A stretch of DNA of 64,000 nucleotides. Source: Strongyloides papillosus. Taxonomy: Eukaryota > Nematoda > Chromadorea > Rhabditida > Strongyloididae. The notes under the pieces were generated by a model. It was not told the DNA's origin, searched no databases, and saw only the letters and a list, made by a program, of their open reading frames with translations. Location: assembly GCA_005656395.1 (NCBI GenBank), contig SRSI01000001.1:372001-436000 (forward strand), in the 5' to 3' direction. Positions 35,972 to 48,510 of the stretch are shown here, piece by piece. Both the position numbers and the translations under genes were made by a program. The stretch's first letter is position 1, and each line of letters starts with the position of its first letter.

Positions 35972-38212
35972 CTTAAAATAAGAACACCTATAAATATACT
36001 AATATTAATAAAATATCCAACGAAAATTAATTCTAAAACGGGTTGAGATTATATTTAATTTAAAAGACGAGTCGAATTTTTATTTTTACCACTATGTAAA
36101 AAATCACTTTTTTACATTATAAATACCTTTACTAGAAAGTTTGTAAAAAAATCATCGGGACTATAAAAATATTATCATTACATAACTAATTGCCTTCAAC
36201 ATTACTTTGATATATTAATAAATTATCTTCCTTATCAGAGAGCTCCCGAAATTTGAAGACAACAATGGAACTTTACTATTAAACAACATTTAATTTTTTG
36301 ATTTTCCATCCATTCTCCCTTTATCTGCAATAAATAATAATAATTATGAAGAAGGTATAAAGTAGGATATAAATAATTTTTTTAACAAACCATCAAAACT
36401 ATTATTAATGTTAAAATTTTTATATTTTAGTTCACATTAATAATAATACTATTATTTCATTAACCGATCCATCTTTAAAAAAAAAGAAAAATTAAAATAT
36501 TTCAGATATGTATATCATATTGCATATACTGAAGACATCTATAAAAGTTCAATAACTAGTGGGAACGTTTCTCCAAAAGAGTGACGAGAGAATATTTATA
36601 AAACACATATCAATATTACTTATTAGAATTTATCAGATGACGTTCTTACTAGATGTATTGTGTGTGGGAGTCCTTCAATAAAAATATACCTTTTGAAGGA
36701 AGAATAGTAAACTATGGGAAAAAAATAAGACCAAATATGAAGAATTAATAATATTTTTAAATGATAGGATGAAGACATATTTATCTAGTAGACATATTAC
36801 CAATATTTAACGATGTGGTTCACAAGCGCGATTTCTCAAGTTAAGCGCAATTTTCGTCCTCAATTCTGCCGGAGGAAGTAAACTTTCTTCAAGTATAATT
36901 TGTTTATTAGTTTATTATTTACTATTTTTCATGGATTTCATGAGCTAAATGTGCTGGTAAATATCTTTTTTCTGGTACCTGAAATCACTTCGTAAATTGT
37001 ATATTTTGTGTTAATACCTTACTGGTGGTTTTTACTACTGACCAAATTTATACATACATTCGTAATTTTAACTAATTTGTTTTTAGAATCTGTTTCAATT
37101 TTTATAAAATCGCTTTTCTATTATCATTCTATACTTTCTTTTTTTTCAACTAACTATATTACAACATAGCATTTTATTTTGCCATGAGGGTATAATTTAT
37201 ATCCCTCTAACAATAGAAATATTTTTTCCATATTCCCTCACAACATTAATGCTACCAAATAGATTTGTAATTTTAAAGTTTATAATTAATAATAATTTGC
37301 ATTAATTTTTAAAATATTTTTACATAGAAAAAAACCTAGCATATTAGAGCAGTAGAATTGTAATACTTTGTGATAATAATATAAGAAAAAGCTTACTTTA
37401 AAAATATTCTTATGTCTTTTAATATTTTATAAAAGCCAAATAATAGGCGTACCATTTTTTGAATGTAGCTTTTAGATATATAAATAATTACTTTTTTTTA
37501 TTAATACAGAATTAGGATTGTTTTTGTAAAAGAAAGATTGCCTTAAAAGTATATACTTTTCGGTGTGCTGCAAACATAATTCTAACATTTGTATAACTAA
37601 TCAAATTAATTAACATTATGTTAATTTTCTGTTATTTTATAGTTATATTTATTATATCTCGAAGTATTAAATATCCTGTAGACAAAAAGAAAGTGAAAGT
37701 TTTGTACCTAATAATATAAAAGATATTAAACAAACAAAGAGATATATCCGTTATTCTTAATTATTTACATTGTTCAATATTTATAATTTATTACCACTTT
37801 AAAATTATAATCTTTTTGAATTGTTTTTTTACAAACTTTTGATTTTTATGTATATTGTTTATTTATACATTCAAAATATCTGTGATATATTTTTTATTTA
37901 TTTTTACCTTATATGATGATCATACATTTGTATTATCAAAAAGAAGTTGTTGGAATAGTATTAACTTTTCTGTTAATTATTTTACCTTGTTTATCACGCA
38001 TGATAGGAAACATATTTATGTAATTTCTTTATAAATAACATTTTTCTGCATAAATTTATCAACCATAAGGAGAAAATAAATAAATTGTTTATAAAATATT
38101 ATTTGTGTCTTTAAATGTATAATATATTTTTAACAAATCAAAAACGTTAACTATGATAATATTGTTCTAGAGATTTTTGCATCACCATTCATTTTCAATA
38201 TCATATAATATT
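35972..38212. other. Gene-free region between SRRM1 and TAF4 (head-to-head)
   Basis: About 2.2 kb separating two diverging genes. A less AT-rich patch lies near 36815-36895 (GCGCGATTTCTC...AAGCGC, CTGCCGGAGGAAG) with no open frame. It may be promoter or enhancer sequence. Just before TAF4, TTGTTCTAG ending at 38170 could accept a spliced leader. Confidence 0.5.
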
Positions 38213-39801
38213 ATGAATGGAGCTGTTGCTATTGCCCAACAAAATCAGTCTCCAGATAATCCTACTGTAATGGAAAATAGCGATGACGTTCTAAAATGTT
38301 TGAAATTTCTCAAAACTCTCATCTCACTTCCAGTTCAAAGAAAAAGTGGAAAGGATGTTGAGATGAAGGTTCAAAAACTTGTAAAGGTAAAAAAAAATTT
38401 ATTTGAAAGTTTGTATCCTCTTTTAGGATATTATATTTGAAGAGATTTCGATTGAAGAATTTGCAACAAATTTACAAAGTGTTTTGAACTCTCAAGCACA
38501 ACCAAATTTACTGCCATTTTTAATAAACGCTATGCCACCATTGCGAAGTGCCGTTCTTTCTGGAAAAGTTCAGATTGAGGGATTAGACTTGGATAGTGGT
38601 TACAATAATCAAAGAAATATCTACCAAAGACCAACGACTTCTAACGCATATTATCAAAATTCTATTGGTCAAAATAGTTATTCACATGATCAACGGGTAA
38701 ATGTATACACTGATAATCAATCTGTGGTTAATAATCAAGGGATTTCTATTAATAATGGACAGTATCGGCAGATGCCTCAGGAAAATGTAAGATAACTTTT
38801 TTTTTTCATTTTTAATAAAAACATTTTTTTAGAATATAGTGCATGTTGAACAACAGCAACCATATACAACGTCAACTCCGGTGAATTATGTTAATGAAGA
38901 ATCTTTAGATAATACTCCTAGAACTTCATATGGTGGTCACCCTCTATCAAGACCATCATCTGTTCAAGGGATTCCACAACAATCATCTTCACAAATACAA
39001 CAGATGCAGCCACAACCACAATCACAGCAGCAACAACAGCAACAGCAAGTGGTTCAAGGACAGTCGATGGTTCAGGTACAAGAAAATCTCACAACTAGAA
39101 ATTTAGCTACATATCGTCAACATAGCAAGTTACTTAACTCACATGCTATAGCAAATAGAATCGCACGGAAATTTCCAGAAGGTTTGAAACCTGATGATCA
39201 AGCTGTCTATATGTTGTCCCATGCACTTGAGTATCGTATGAAGTCTTTATTAACAAGTTTGTCTGTTGCTGCTGAGCACCGTTTAGAAAAATCTCATTTA
39301 AATCCATTTTATTCACAAAGTAGTGATTGTAAGAAACAGATAAAATTTCTAGAAGAACTTGCTAAAAAGGAACATGAAAGGCGAGAGAATCGTGAACGTG
39401 AAAGTATATTAAGGGCTAAAAAAAGTAAAAATAGTGATAATGCAGAAAGGCAAAAGGCTAGAGAAATTCAGGAAGCTGATGCCAGAGCAGCACAAAATAA
39501 AGAAGCTAATGCTGCTGCGATAGCTGCTCTAGGAGGTGGTAGGACTTTTAAAAGATCATGGGCAGATCCTAATCCCCATGATACAAACATGTCTTCTGGT
39601 TATGCTTCAGTTATTGTAAGTTATATAATTTTCCCAGTATTTTTATAATATAATTAATAATTTTTTCAGAACCATAGACCAAGGAAGAAGCGTATAACAG
39701 TTCGTGATTTACAATTCGTTTATTCAATAGATCCATTTTTGAAGAAAAGCAAATTACGACATAAGTTGATATTATCAACAACACCAACAGATACATTATA
39801 G
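38213..39801 (+). CDS. taf-4: TFIID subunit TAF4
   Basis: Four exons, 38213-38386, 38427-38786, 38833-39615 and 39670-39801, 482 residues, with introns of 40, 46 and 54 bases, all phase 0. N-terminal TAFH/NHR1-like domain at about 20-110 (DDVLKCLKFLKTLISLP, LQSVLNSQAQPNLLPFL). The middle is Gln/Asn-rich with a polyQ run (about residues 230-255). The C-terminal histone-fold and TAF4 domain starts at about 270 (LNSHAIANRIARKF, MLSHALEYRMKSLLTSL) and continues through a charged helix (KKEHERRENRERESILRAKK) to the conserved end (RPRKKRITVRDLQFV). TAF4 pairs with TAF12 in TFIID for Pol II pre-initiation. The length is close to the C. elegans protein. Confidence 0.95.
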
Positions 39802-41655
39802 AAAAATGATGTCAAAAAAAATTAATAAGCTTCCTATTTTTTTCTGGGTACATGTAATTATAAAATTCGTTATATATTTTTATACATAGATGTCCTTCTC
39901 ATCGTCTTTCAACTAAACGTCGAGGACCGCATACAAAAATGATTCATACGTAATGTAGGAACAAATCCATCTATCATTTTATTGATATAGAAAAAAAAAT
40001 ATTTTCTTTAATTATTTTTATAATTACAACAAATTTACAAAAAAAAGATTATGTTATTTTTTTTAATTGTACGCACATCTTATTTGATTTCTCTTCTTTA
40101 AATCTTCTTTTTATTATTATTTTTTTTCTTTTTCATTATTTTTTTAAAAATATGTAAAAAATATAAAAAATTATTTATTATTTTATGATGTTAACCACCT
40201 ATTATTTTTCAAAAAAGTTATTTTTTGAGGTGGAATAGTTTTTTTGGAAGAATTTTATTGTGATATTATGTTATTATTTTTTATTCTATATATGTTATTA
40301 CTAGAAATTGTACTTTAAAATATATATGAATATATATACAATATAAGTTTTGTTTATTGATAATTGTCATTGAAGGAGGTTAAAAAATATGTGCATTTTG
40401 GAGTGGGAAAGGACTTTCTTATATTCGTAGTTTGTTGCTTGATTTATCACCGAAATTTTATTTACTGTCTATCTTGTTAAAATTTAGTAGTTTATATAAT
40501 TTTTGATAAAGATAGTAGTTTGTTTTTCCAACAAGAATATTTGAAAGGTCGTGTACATTTTTTCTAACATAAGGTTTGTTAGAAGGCTGACGTTAGTTGA
40601 AAAGACAAGGGAAAAGGAAAAGATTAATTATTAATATGAAAATAATTATACTATTATCGTAGTACTCTTTATCTTATTTCCTCCTTACTTAATATGATTC
40701 ATGAAGTTAAGAATGGTATAACGATACTGAGAATATGCCTATTATGATATAACATGTCATATACAAATGTATCTTAACATAGTTTAGATTTTTTTTTATC
40801 ACAATTGAGGAGAAATTAATCCTTTTCTCATTATTTTTTATAGTTTAAATGGTTTATATTTAATTATGTTGACTTGTCTTCCCAATCAACAATATTTTTA
40901 GCAATAAATAAATATGTTATGTTACGTCTTATACAACTAATCTACAACATAATTTATATATATATTTTATTTTTGACACATTTATATTTTTATCTGAGTA
41001 CATTTTTATATAACAACAGCTTTTTGCCTATTATCTCATCGATTACTTTTATTAATTTTTTCAACAACCAACATATTATTATTTTTTATTTTGTTTGTGT
41101 ACTTTTTTTTACCATTATAAATAATAAATGCAAATATTATATATTTAACAAAGCGAAATGTCAAAAAAAAGTCAATTTCAAATATATTTAAACATATTAT
41201 AAATATAATTTATATCTCTATTTGTGGATTTTTCGACTTTAAGCATATTATATCTGTTCTTCTTAGAAAAAGTCTTGAAATATATGTATAAAAAATTTTA
41301 AAATTTGTTTTCTGTTAAAACTTGCACGTTTCAAAATTTTTTACTTCTTCCTCCCTCTTCCATTATTCCTTTTATTAGTTTCATATTGACGAAATACTAA
41401 AATTACTACAACTCTACATACATATATGTAAAGATATTTTTTTATCTTAGAAATCATTTCTTTTCTACTTTTATTATCTTTAGGTATTTAACACTTTGTA
41501 TTGTTATATACTTTTAAAAAGTTACGAATAACAAACACGAATTTATTACACCTTATAAAAAGGTTGTTAGTTAATGCAAAAAAAAAGAAAAGTCAAACGA
41601 ATAGAGAAAAACAGATATCATTTTAAAATATTTTTATACTAAATATTTACTTATC
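39802..41655. other. TAF4 3'UTR and gene-free gap
   Basis: About 1.85 kb of AT- and T-rich sequence. A 105-codon hydrophobic frame at 40874-41191 starts from TTG and has AT-driven composition, so it is not called. No RNA genes are seen. Confidence 0.55.
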
Positions 41656-43968
41656 ATGTCTTCGTCAATACTACGTTTTGGTAGAAGTATACTAAAATCA
41701 AAATCTTTCCTCGGTTTTTCCTTAGTATCTTTAGGAGTTGGAACTATCTACTATTTGGATGAAACTAATGAATCAAGATTTAACGATAATAAGGTAATTT
41801 AACACAATATAATTCTTTTTATGTAATCATTTTTTTACCCAATATATTTACAATTTATCTTTTATAGAATCGATATTTTCGTACAGCTTATTTGGATAAG
41901 TTAAAAGATTTGAATAAACGACCATCTGGAAATTTACCAACAAGAGAGGATATTTTAAATAATCTTAAAAATGAATCATTTGATGTATTAGTTATTGGTG
42001 GTGGTGCTACTGGTGCTGGAGTTGCTTTAGATTCAACTACAAGAGGTCTAAAAACGGCGCTTGTTGAATTGGATGACTTCTCATCCGGTACCAGTTCAAG
42101 ATCTACCAAGTTGATTCATGGTGGTGTTAGATATCTACAAGCAGCCATTTTTAATCTTGATCTTGAACAATATAGAATGGTTAAGGAGGCTCTTTTTGAG
42201 AGATCAAATTTATTAGATGTTGCTCCACACCTAAGTAAACCACTACCAATAATGATTCCAATATATAAATACTGGCAAATACCCTATTTCTGGGCTGGTA
42301 TCAAGATGTATGATTTTCTTAGTGGAAAACGTGTTCTTAAAAATTCTTACTACATTTCAAAGGAAGAGGCATTAGAAAGATTTCCACTTATTAAAAGTGA
42401 AGATTTAAAAGGAGCTTTAATATATTTTGATGGTAAATTATAAACTATAATTTAAAATATATATTTTTTTAGGACAACATGATGACGCAAGGATGAATCT
42501 TGCAATTATATTAACTGCTATTAGACATGGTGCAAGTGCTGCTAATCACGTTAAAGTACAAAAACTTCTAAAAGATGATAATGGTAGATTATGCGGAGCA
42601 ACTGTTAGAGATATGATAACTGGTGCAGAGTGGGATGTTAAAGCTAAAGCTATCGTTAATGCTACTGGACCTTTTACAGATTCCATAAGATTAATGGCTG
42701 ACCCTGATACAAAACCCATATGTCAACCATCTGTTGGTGTTCATATAGTTTTACCTGGTTATTATGCACCATCTGGAACTGGGTTACTTGATCCACAAAC
42801 TAGTGATGGTAGAGTTATCTTTTTCTTACCATGGGAGAAAATGACTGTTGCTGGGACAACTGACTCACAACATGAAGTTTCATTCTCACCATGTCCTACA
42901 AATGGTGATGTTGAATTTATTCTCGAGGAAATTCGTAGATATCTTAGATCAAATATTGCTGTACGTAGGGGTGATGTTATGAGTGCCTGGGCAGGATTAA
43001 GACCACTTGTCAAAGATCCAAATAAAAAAGATACAAAAAGTTTAGCAAGAAATCATATTATTGAAATAGGTAAAAGTGGTCTTATCACTGTTGCCGGTGG
43101 TAAATGGACAACATATCGTCATATGGCTGAAGAGACAGTTGATACTCTTGTAAAAGAACATAATTTGAAGACAGAAAATGGTTGTATTACAGCTGGTTTA
43201 ATGTTAGAAGGTGGTCATAATTATGATCCATTGATGTATGTAAATTTAGTACAAGATTATGGTATGGATGCTGATGTAGCAAGTCATTTAACACAATCAT
43301 ATGGTGATAGAGCTTTTGTTGTAGCAAGAATGTGTAAAATGACAGGAAAAAGATGGCCAATAGTAGGTCATCGTTTACATGAAGAGTTTCCATATTTAGA
43401 AGCAGAGGTTAGATATGCAATTCGTGAGTATGCTATGACAGCAAAAGATGTTATAGCAAGAAGATTACGTCTTGCATTCTTAAATACATATGCAGCACAT
43501 GAAGTTTTAGAGAAAGTAGTATCAATAATGGCAGAGGAATTGAAATGGAGTAGATGTGAACAAAGAGCACAACTTTTAGAAGCAAGAAAATTTATTGATA
43601 CAGAAATGGGTGTAGATGCAAAAACACAATCATTGAATAATGTACCAATAAACTTAACGGCAGAGGAAATGAGAGCTGCGAAAGAGAAATTTGATTTATT
43701 AGATAGAGATGGTAAAGGACACATAACAGTTAATGATTTAAGAAGACATTTCCGTGCAGTTGATGAAAAGATAGATGAAAGGATATTACATGAATTATTA
43801 AATGAAGTAGATTTAAATAAAAATGGTGAAATTGAACTTCCAGAATTCTTCTTACTATATAGTGGTTTGAAAGGTGGGCAAATTTCAGGAAATAGGTTGA
43901 TAAAATATCTTGAAGCACATGATAAAAATTCAAAGATGGACATTTCAAGATCAGGTGGTGGTCTTTAA
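41656..43968 (+). CDS. Mitochondrial FAD glycerol-3-phosphate dehydrogenase (GPD2)
   Basis: Three exons, 41656-41793, 41868-42432 and 42473-43968, 732 residues, close to the animal family length. The N-terminus (MSSSILRFGRSILKSKSF then a hydrophobic stretch LGFSLVSLGVGTIYYL) fits an inner-membrane targeting segment. The FAD-binding Rossmann motif VIGGGATGAGVALD is at about 87-100, followed by STKLIHGGVRYL. Substrate-domain signatures include WAGLRPLV and GKWTTYRHMAEETVD. Two C-terminal EF-hands are visible: DRDGKGHITVND and DLNKNGEIELPE, so calcium control as in animal GPD2 is likely. It oxidises glycerol-3-phosphate to DHAP and passes electrons to ubiquinone (glycerophosphate shuttle). Confidence 0.97.
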
Positions 43969-45596
43969 AATTATTATTTCAAATTTATATTTTTGTATAT
44001 CTATTTTTATGAAGAATCGTAACCACTAATAATTATTTGAAAATAAATAGACTTTTTTTTTGGTAAAAAATTTACTAAGATTTTAATCTTTTGACAAAAC
44101 ATAAATACTTATCATAATGTTAATTGTTTATTTTTATAAACAATATATTTATGTTAATTCATACAAATTTATTTTTTTAATCTTTCTCAGTATTGTGGAC
44201 AAGAAAATGTTTTTCACACTATTTTTAAAGAAATGAATTTGTTTTAGTTTTAAAATGTTTTTGTATAAGGAAATATATACAATGTTGAAGTTGGTTGATA
44301 AAAACGTCATTCAACAATAAAGAATCTTTTTAACAACATTACACTATTGTCATTTTATGATAAATTAGTGATATATATGTTTAATGCCTCCCTAATTCCA
44401 GTAACATTAATTTTTGGTTTGATTCTATCAATTGTTATAAATTTTTAGACACTAAAAAAGACAATATAAAAAAATAACTAGCAATTATCCATTTTTTAAA
44501 GATGTTTCAAAGATTTAATCAGAGAGCTAATACACTAAATATGGTGTAAATGAATTTTTTTTTAAATAATGAATACAATGTTAATAATTTTATTTTAATT
44601 AGTGATTTTTCCTAAAAATCAGTGTATGGATTTTTTACAAAAAAAGAAACTATTAGATAATAAATGTGTGGTCCTCCTCCTTCTTCTTCTTCTGGGTGTG
44701 TCCTTATATATATCATATGTCTATATTTATCAATGAAAATGATAAATAGAAGATATTTCTCATTCAAAAATATATATTTATTATAAAGTCTATGTATGTC
44801 TTTGTGAATGTAAATCTTTGTAAACATGATTCTTTGTAAGGAATAAAGATTTAAATATAACCATAAATTTTCTAGGATAACTTGGTTTTTCTTTTATACT
44901 ATTAAAATTGTAAAAATTTTGTTCACATATATTATAATTTATAACTTTTTTGTTACCATATTTATCTTTTTTTTTTAAAGATTTCTACTTCAAAAGTTAT
45001 CAATACATATTTTTCATGAGTTTTTTTTGAACGTTCTTTATTATATGAAATTTGAACTGTCTTATCTTATTTTTTTATTGTATTTTTAAAAATAAAGTAT
45101 TTATTTATATTATAAATATAATCAAAAAAGAAGAACATTATTTTGGATTGAAAGAAAATTAAGTATTGAAATGAATTGTTAAAGAAAATATGAAGATTAA
45201 AGTGGTTCCTTATTTATATGTTTTGAAAAGTAAAAAATGGCACTGTTACATTATGCCACTTGGTGATTCTATTAAGATTATCCAACTGAATGGTTTATAA
45301 TATAACTTAAATACCAATAAATTTATTTACAATCATTATCTTTTTTTTGTTATTTTTTTCACTCCTCCCTTTATGTATCTAAAAATAAAAATAATAGAAT
45401 TTGATTTTATGAGACATCATAATTACTAATGGGACAAATAAAATAAAAATTTTATTTTTATATACCACCCTCAATTTTTTACAAATGATTTTTTTTTACT
45501 AAATACTAAAAAATATTCTTTTTCTATAAATAAATATCCAATCTTTTTAGAATTTCATGATAATAGTGTACCAAAACTTTTTATTTAATTGGCAAA
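43969..45596. other. GPD2 3'UTR and gene-free gap
   Basis: About 1.6 kb of AT-rich sequence, including a TTC microsatellite near 44683-44694 (minus strand GAA). No coding frame with family features. The last 60 bases are upstream sequence of the receptor gene. Confidence 0.55.
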
Positions 45597-47037
45597 ATGC
45601 CCTTTTTTCCTATTGAATTTTCTACAAATGAAATTTCAGTTAGTATCCATAGAAAAGTTAATTTACAGGCAAGTTTTATCTCTCTTACAATTATATTTAA
45701 AAATCATTTAATTGAAAAAAGATATATACTATGTAAATATATACATATATGTCAAAGATATAATAAAATTTTGTACTTTGTTTCTTATCAAATTTTAACA
45801 TTTATAGTTAGAATCATTGAAATTTCCAAGAAAAATACTGGGTTCATTGTTGGGAGTACAAATATCATATCCACGACCACACAATTCTTGTCTCCGTTGT
45901 CTAATGAAATTTCATAGAACGCTTCTTCTTTTGATGTCAGTTGCATTATTAATTGTTATCATTTACCAAACAACGATTCATGTAGCAACATACAATTACT
46001 TAGCAAATTGTGGTAGAGCATTACTAGTAATACAAAAATGTATGGGCTTTGTTGATCTTGTTCTAATTATAAGTTGGCAATGGTTTAATAAAGAAGAAAA
46101 ATTTAATAAAAAACTTCATAAATCTTCTAATGGAATAGGATTATTAAAAAATAAAAGAGATATCACAAGAATACATACTGTTCTTTTCATATATGCTCTT
46201 TTACGTGGTGTTTTACTTTTTGCTTTTGATGTTATAATTGTTTTAGATAAAGAAATAAAATCACAAAATTTAACAACATACTTTCCGGCGGAATTTGAAA
46301 ATATATCATATTTTCTTTTACCAACAACATTTTTCCTTTTTATGTGTACACCAATTGTATATTCAATTCTAGGATCATACTTATTAATTATTGTTGCTGA
46401 GTATGATAAATTAAGCAGTGATTTAAGTAGTGATGGTAATATATATCAATTACCAGTGATAAGACATTACATTGGAGCACACCTCAAATTATGTTCATTA
46501 TTTGCTCCATTGAAACAAATGTTAAGGTTTGTAAAAAATAAGAAAGAAATTATTAATTATTTATTATTACAGTATAAGACTTGATGCACAAGTACCATTA
46601 AATATTTGTGTAATCATAACTCTTATCTTTTCATTTGTATTTTCAAAAGTTTCAAGAACACCACTTGATAATGCTTTGGATATATTTTTACTTTTTGATT
46701 CTGCCATACATATTATTACAATATTAGGAGTATCATCTATTGTATGGAGTAAAGTTACACAGATACGTGAACAAATTGTTTCATTGGTTGCCTCGGAACG
46801 TGTCCTTAATGAACAATCTTTTGCAGTTATTGGTACTTACGTTACCTATCTTCAATATGATCCAAGACCAATTTCAATATTTCAATTTTCATATTATAAT
46901 AGAACATTTTTGATGCTTGTAAGATCCTATATTTATTATACATAATAATCTTCTTCTTTTTTTTTTAGATTTTAACCGTAGGATGTATAGTTTATCTTCT
47001 TTATTATCTTCAAAATCAGCCAGTTTCATTACACTAA
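45597..47037 (+). CDS. Multi-pass receptor, gustatory receptor/LITE-1-like
   Basis: Four exons, 45597-45668, 45808-46526, 46573-46918 and 46969-47037, 401 residues. The first intron uses a GC donor (CAG/GCAAGT) instead of GT, the others are GT-AG. The protein has about seven hydrophobic helices: LLLLMSVALLIVIIYQT, ALLVIQKCMGFVDLVLII, TVLFIYALLRGVLLFAF, YFLLPTTFFLFMCTPIVY, ICVIITLIFSFVFS, IHIITILGVSSIV, and a final ILTVGCIVYLLYYLQNQP. A last helix encoded by a separate small exon and ending in a Tyr/Leu/Gln signature is typical of insect Gr and the nematode LITE-1/GUR-3/EGL-47 family, which act as light, taste or CO2-related receptors. The family call is moderate; it could be another nematode chemoreceptor class. 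It is tail-to-tail with DPH1 (103 bases). Confidence 0.6.
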
Positions 47038-47140
47038 CTTTTTTCTCATTTTTTTAAAAAAATTTTATAAACTCTAATAACAAGAACATTTACAAAACAA
47101 CAATATAAATTTTTAACAAAAAAATAATAACAATAATTTT

Positions 47141-48304
47141 CTATTCTTCTGCAACAATTTTAATTGGTGTCCTTTTAACTTTCCTTGGTCTGTGTTTTTC
47201 ATGATTATTTGTCCAGGGTCCTAGTGAATCAAATGAATAAAAATCTTGAGGATAGCGGTCTGTTTTAAAATTAACATATTTTAAGGCACTAGATAATTCA
47301 TAAGGTGTCAATAAAGGTACTTTAAAGGATTCTCCCCAATCTATACTTAATCTTGGACAAGCAACTTGAACGAAACATTTTATATCTTTAAATAACTCCA
47401 GTTTGTGAACAAAAATTTCAGATATAAGAATTCTCATATACTTTTTATTTTTTTCTTTTAATTTTTCCTCTAAATCTTCGAAAATTTTTAAATTTCCTTG
47501 TCTACCATATGTTCCTTGTATCAAACCAAACATTTCAATATTTTCAGCATACTTAACAGCTCTACCTCTATTATTTATCATTTTATCAAACTCAAATTCT
47601 TCTCTGCTTAAAATTCTACTATATGGATTGTATTGATATGCTGGGAGAGTAGGATTATGCATCATAGCTGATTCGAGATGAAATCTTCCATCACCAAGAT
47701 ATATTAAAATATCCGCATTCTCAATAATTGGACTGGTACAACCAAGTATTTCACCAGGACTCAATGGAGAACATTGTGGTACTAAAATAGAATACCCAGC
47801 ATCAATCAACTCTTTCTTTACAGCATGAAGAGAAGCAATAAATTGTACAGTACTAACTAAAGCTAGTCTTTGACTAGTAGTGAAGTTAGCTTTTAGTATC
47901 TCCAAAAAATGAGTAAGATTTATGTCTATACTAACAAATACATATAACAACTGAATACCACTAGTATCTTGAATAGGAATAAGGCAACTATGCCCATAAT
48001 GGACAAGTAAATCACATCCTAATGCACGAGCAGTATAGTCATCTACACAACATGCTCCATATGTTACATCACCAAGGATTATTGTTTCACAAGATGTATG
48101 TTTTACAAGGATATCAGAGATAACACAAGCATACATTAGAAGACCTTCGGGAAATTGAAGTGCTACACATTTTAAATTCATGGATCTAATCTTCCAAATA
48201 GTTTTTGGAATTTCAAAATTATAATTGGATGGTAGAATTTCCATATCTTTTTTTAATATTGGATCTTCACATATTCTTGATATCTCTTCTCTTATTTTTA
48301 ACAT
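47141..48304 (-). CDS. dph-1: Diphthamide synthase subunit DPH1
   Basis: Single exon, 387 residues. DPH1 with DPH2 forms the unusual [4Fe-4S] radical SAM-type enzyme that moves the 3-amino-3-carboxypropyl group of S-adenosylmethionine to the histidine of elongation factor 2, the first diphthamide step, in the cytosol. The three cluster cysteines are seen in GDVTYGACCVDD (about 103), in LGCTSP (about 208) and in VQVACPRLSIDWG (about 338). Other conserved stretches are LQFPEGLLMYA, VHYGHSCLIP, YLGDGRFHLE, and YGRQGN. The ATG at 48304 is preceded by GATTGTAG, a possible spliced-leader acceptor. It lies 206 bases downstream of PRP19 on the same strand, so the two may share a transcript. Confidence 0.96.
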   Translation of the reverse strand: MLKIREEISRICEDPILKKDMEILPSNYNFEIPKTIWKIRSMNLKCVALQFPEGLLMYACVISDILVKHTSCETIILGDVTYGACCVDDYTARALGCDLLVHYGHSCLIPIQDTSGIQLLYVFVSIDINLTHFLEILKANFTTSQRLALVSTVQFIASLHAVKKELIDAGYSILVPQCSPLSPGEILGCTSPIIENADILIYLGDGRFHLESAMMHNPTLPAYQYNPYSRILSREEFEFDKMINNRGRAVKYAENIEMFGLIQGTYGRQGNLKIFEDLEEKLKEKNKKYMRILISEIFVHKLELFKDIKCFVQVACPRLSIDWGESFKVPLLTPYELSSALKYVNFKTDRYPQDFYSFDSLGPWTNNHEKHRPRKVKRTPIKIVAEE

Positions 48305-48510
48305 TTTAATTTCCTACAATCACGTATATAATACAAATTAACATTTTATATAATAAAATACTAATTGGTAATTACCAAAACAAAAAATATTAATAATAAA
48401 AAAAAGTTTTTTCTTTGTGATTAAAATTTACATAAAAATAAGATCAAAAAAGGTACAAAACAGTTTTTGTAGAAGAATAAAATTAAAAAAAAATTACAAA
48501 ACGGAACATT

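Noticed and set aside
40874..41191. 105-codon hydrophobic frame after TAF4
   Set aside because: TTG start, Ile/Tyr/Phe-rich composition driven by AT content, and no splice pattern or family feature.
43368..43943. 191-codon minus-strand frame
   Set aside because: Antisense shadow of GPD2 exon 3, which carries clear GPD2 and EF-hand motifs.
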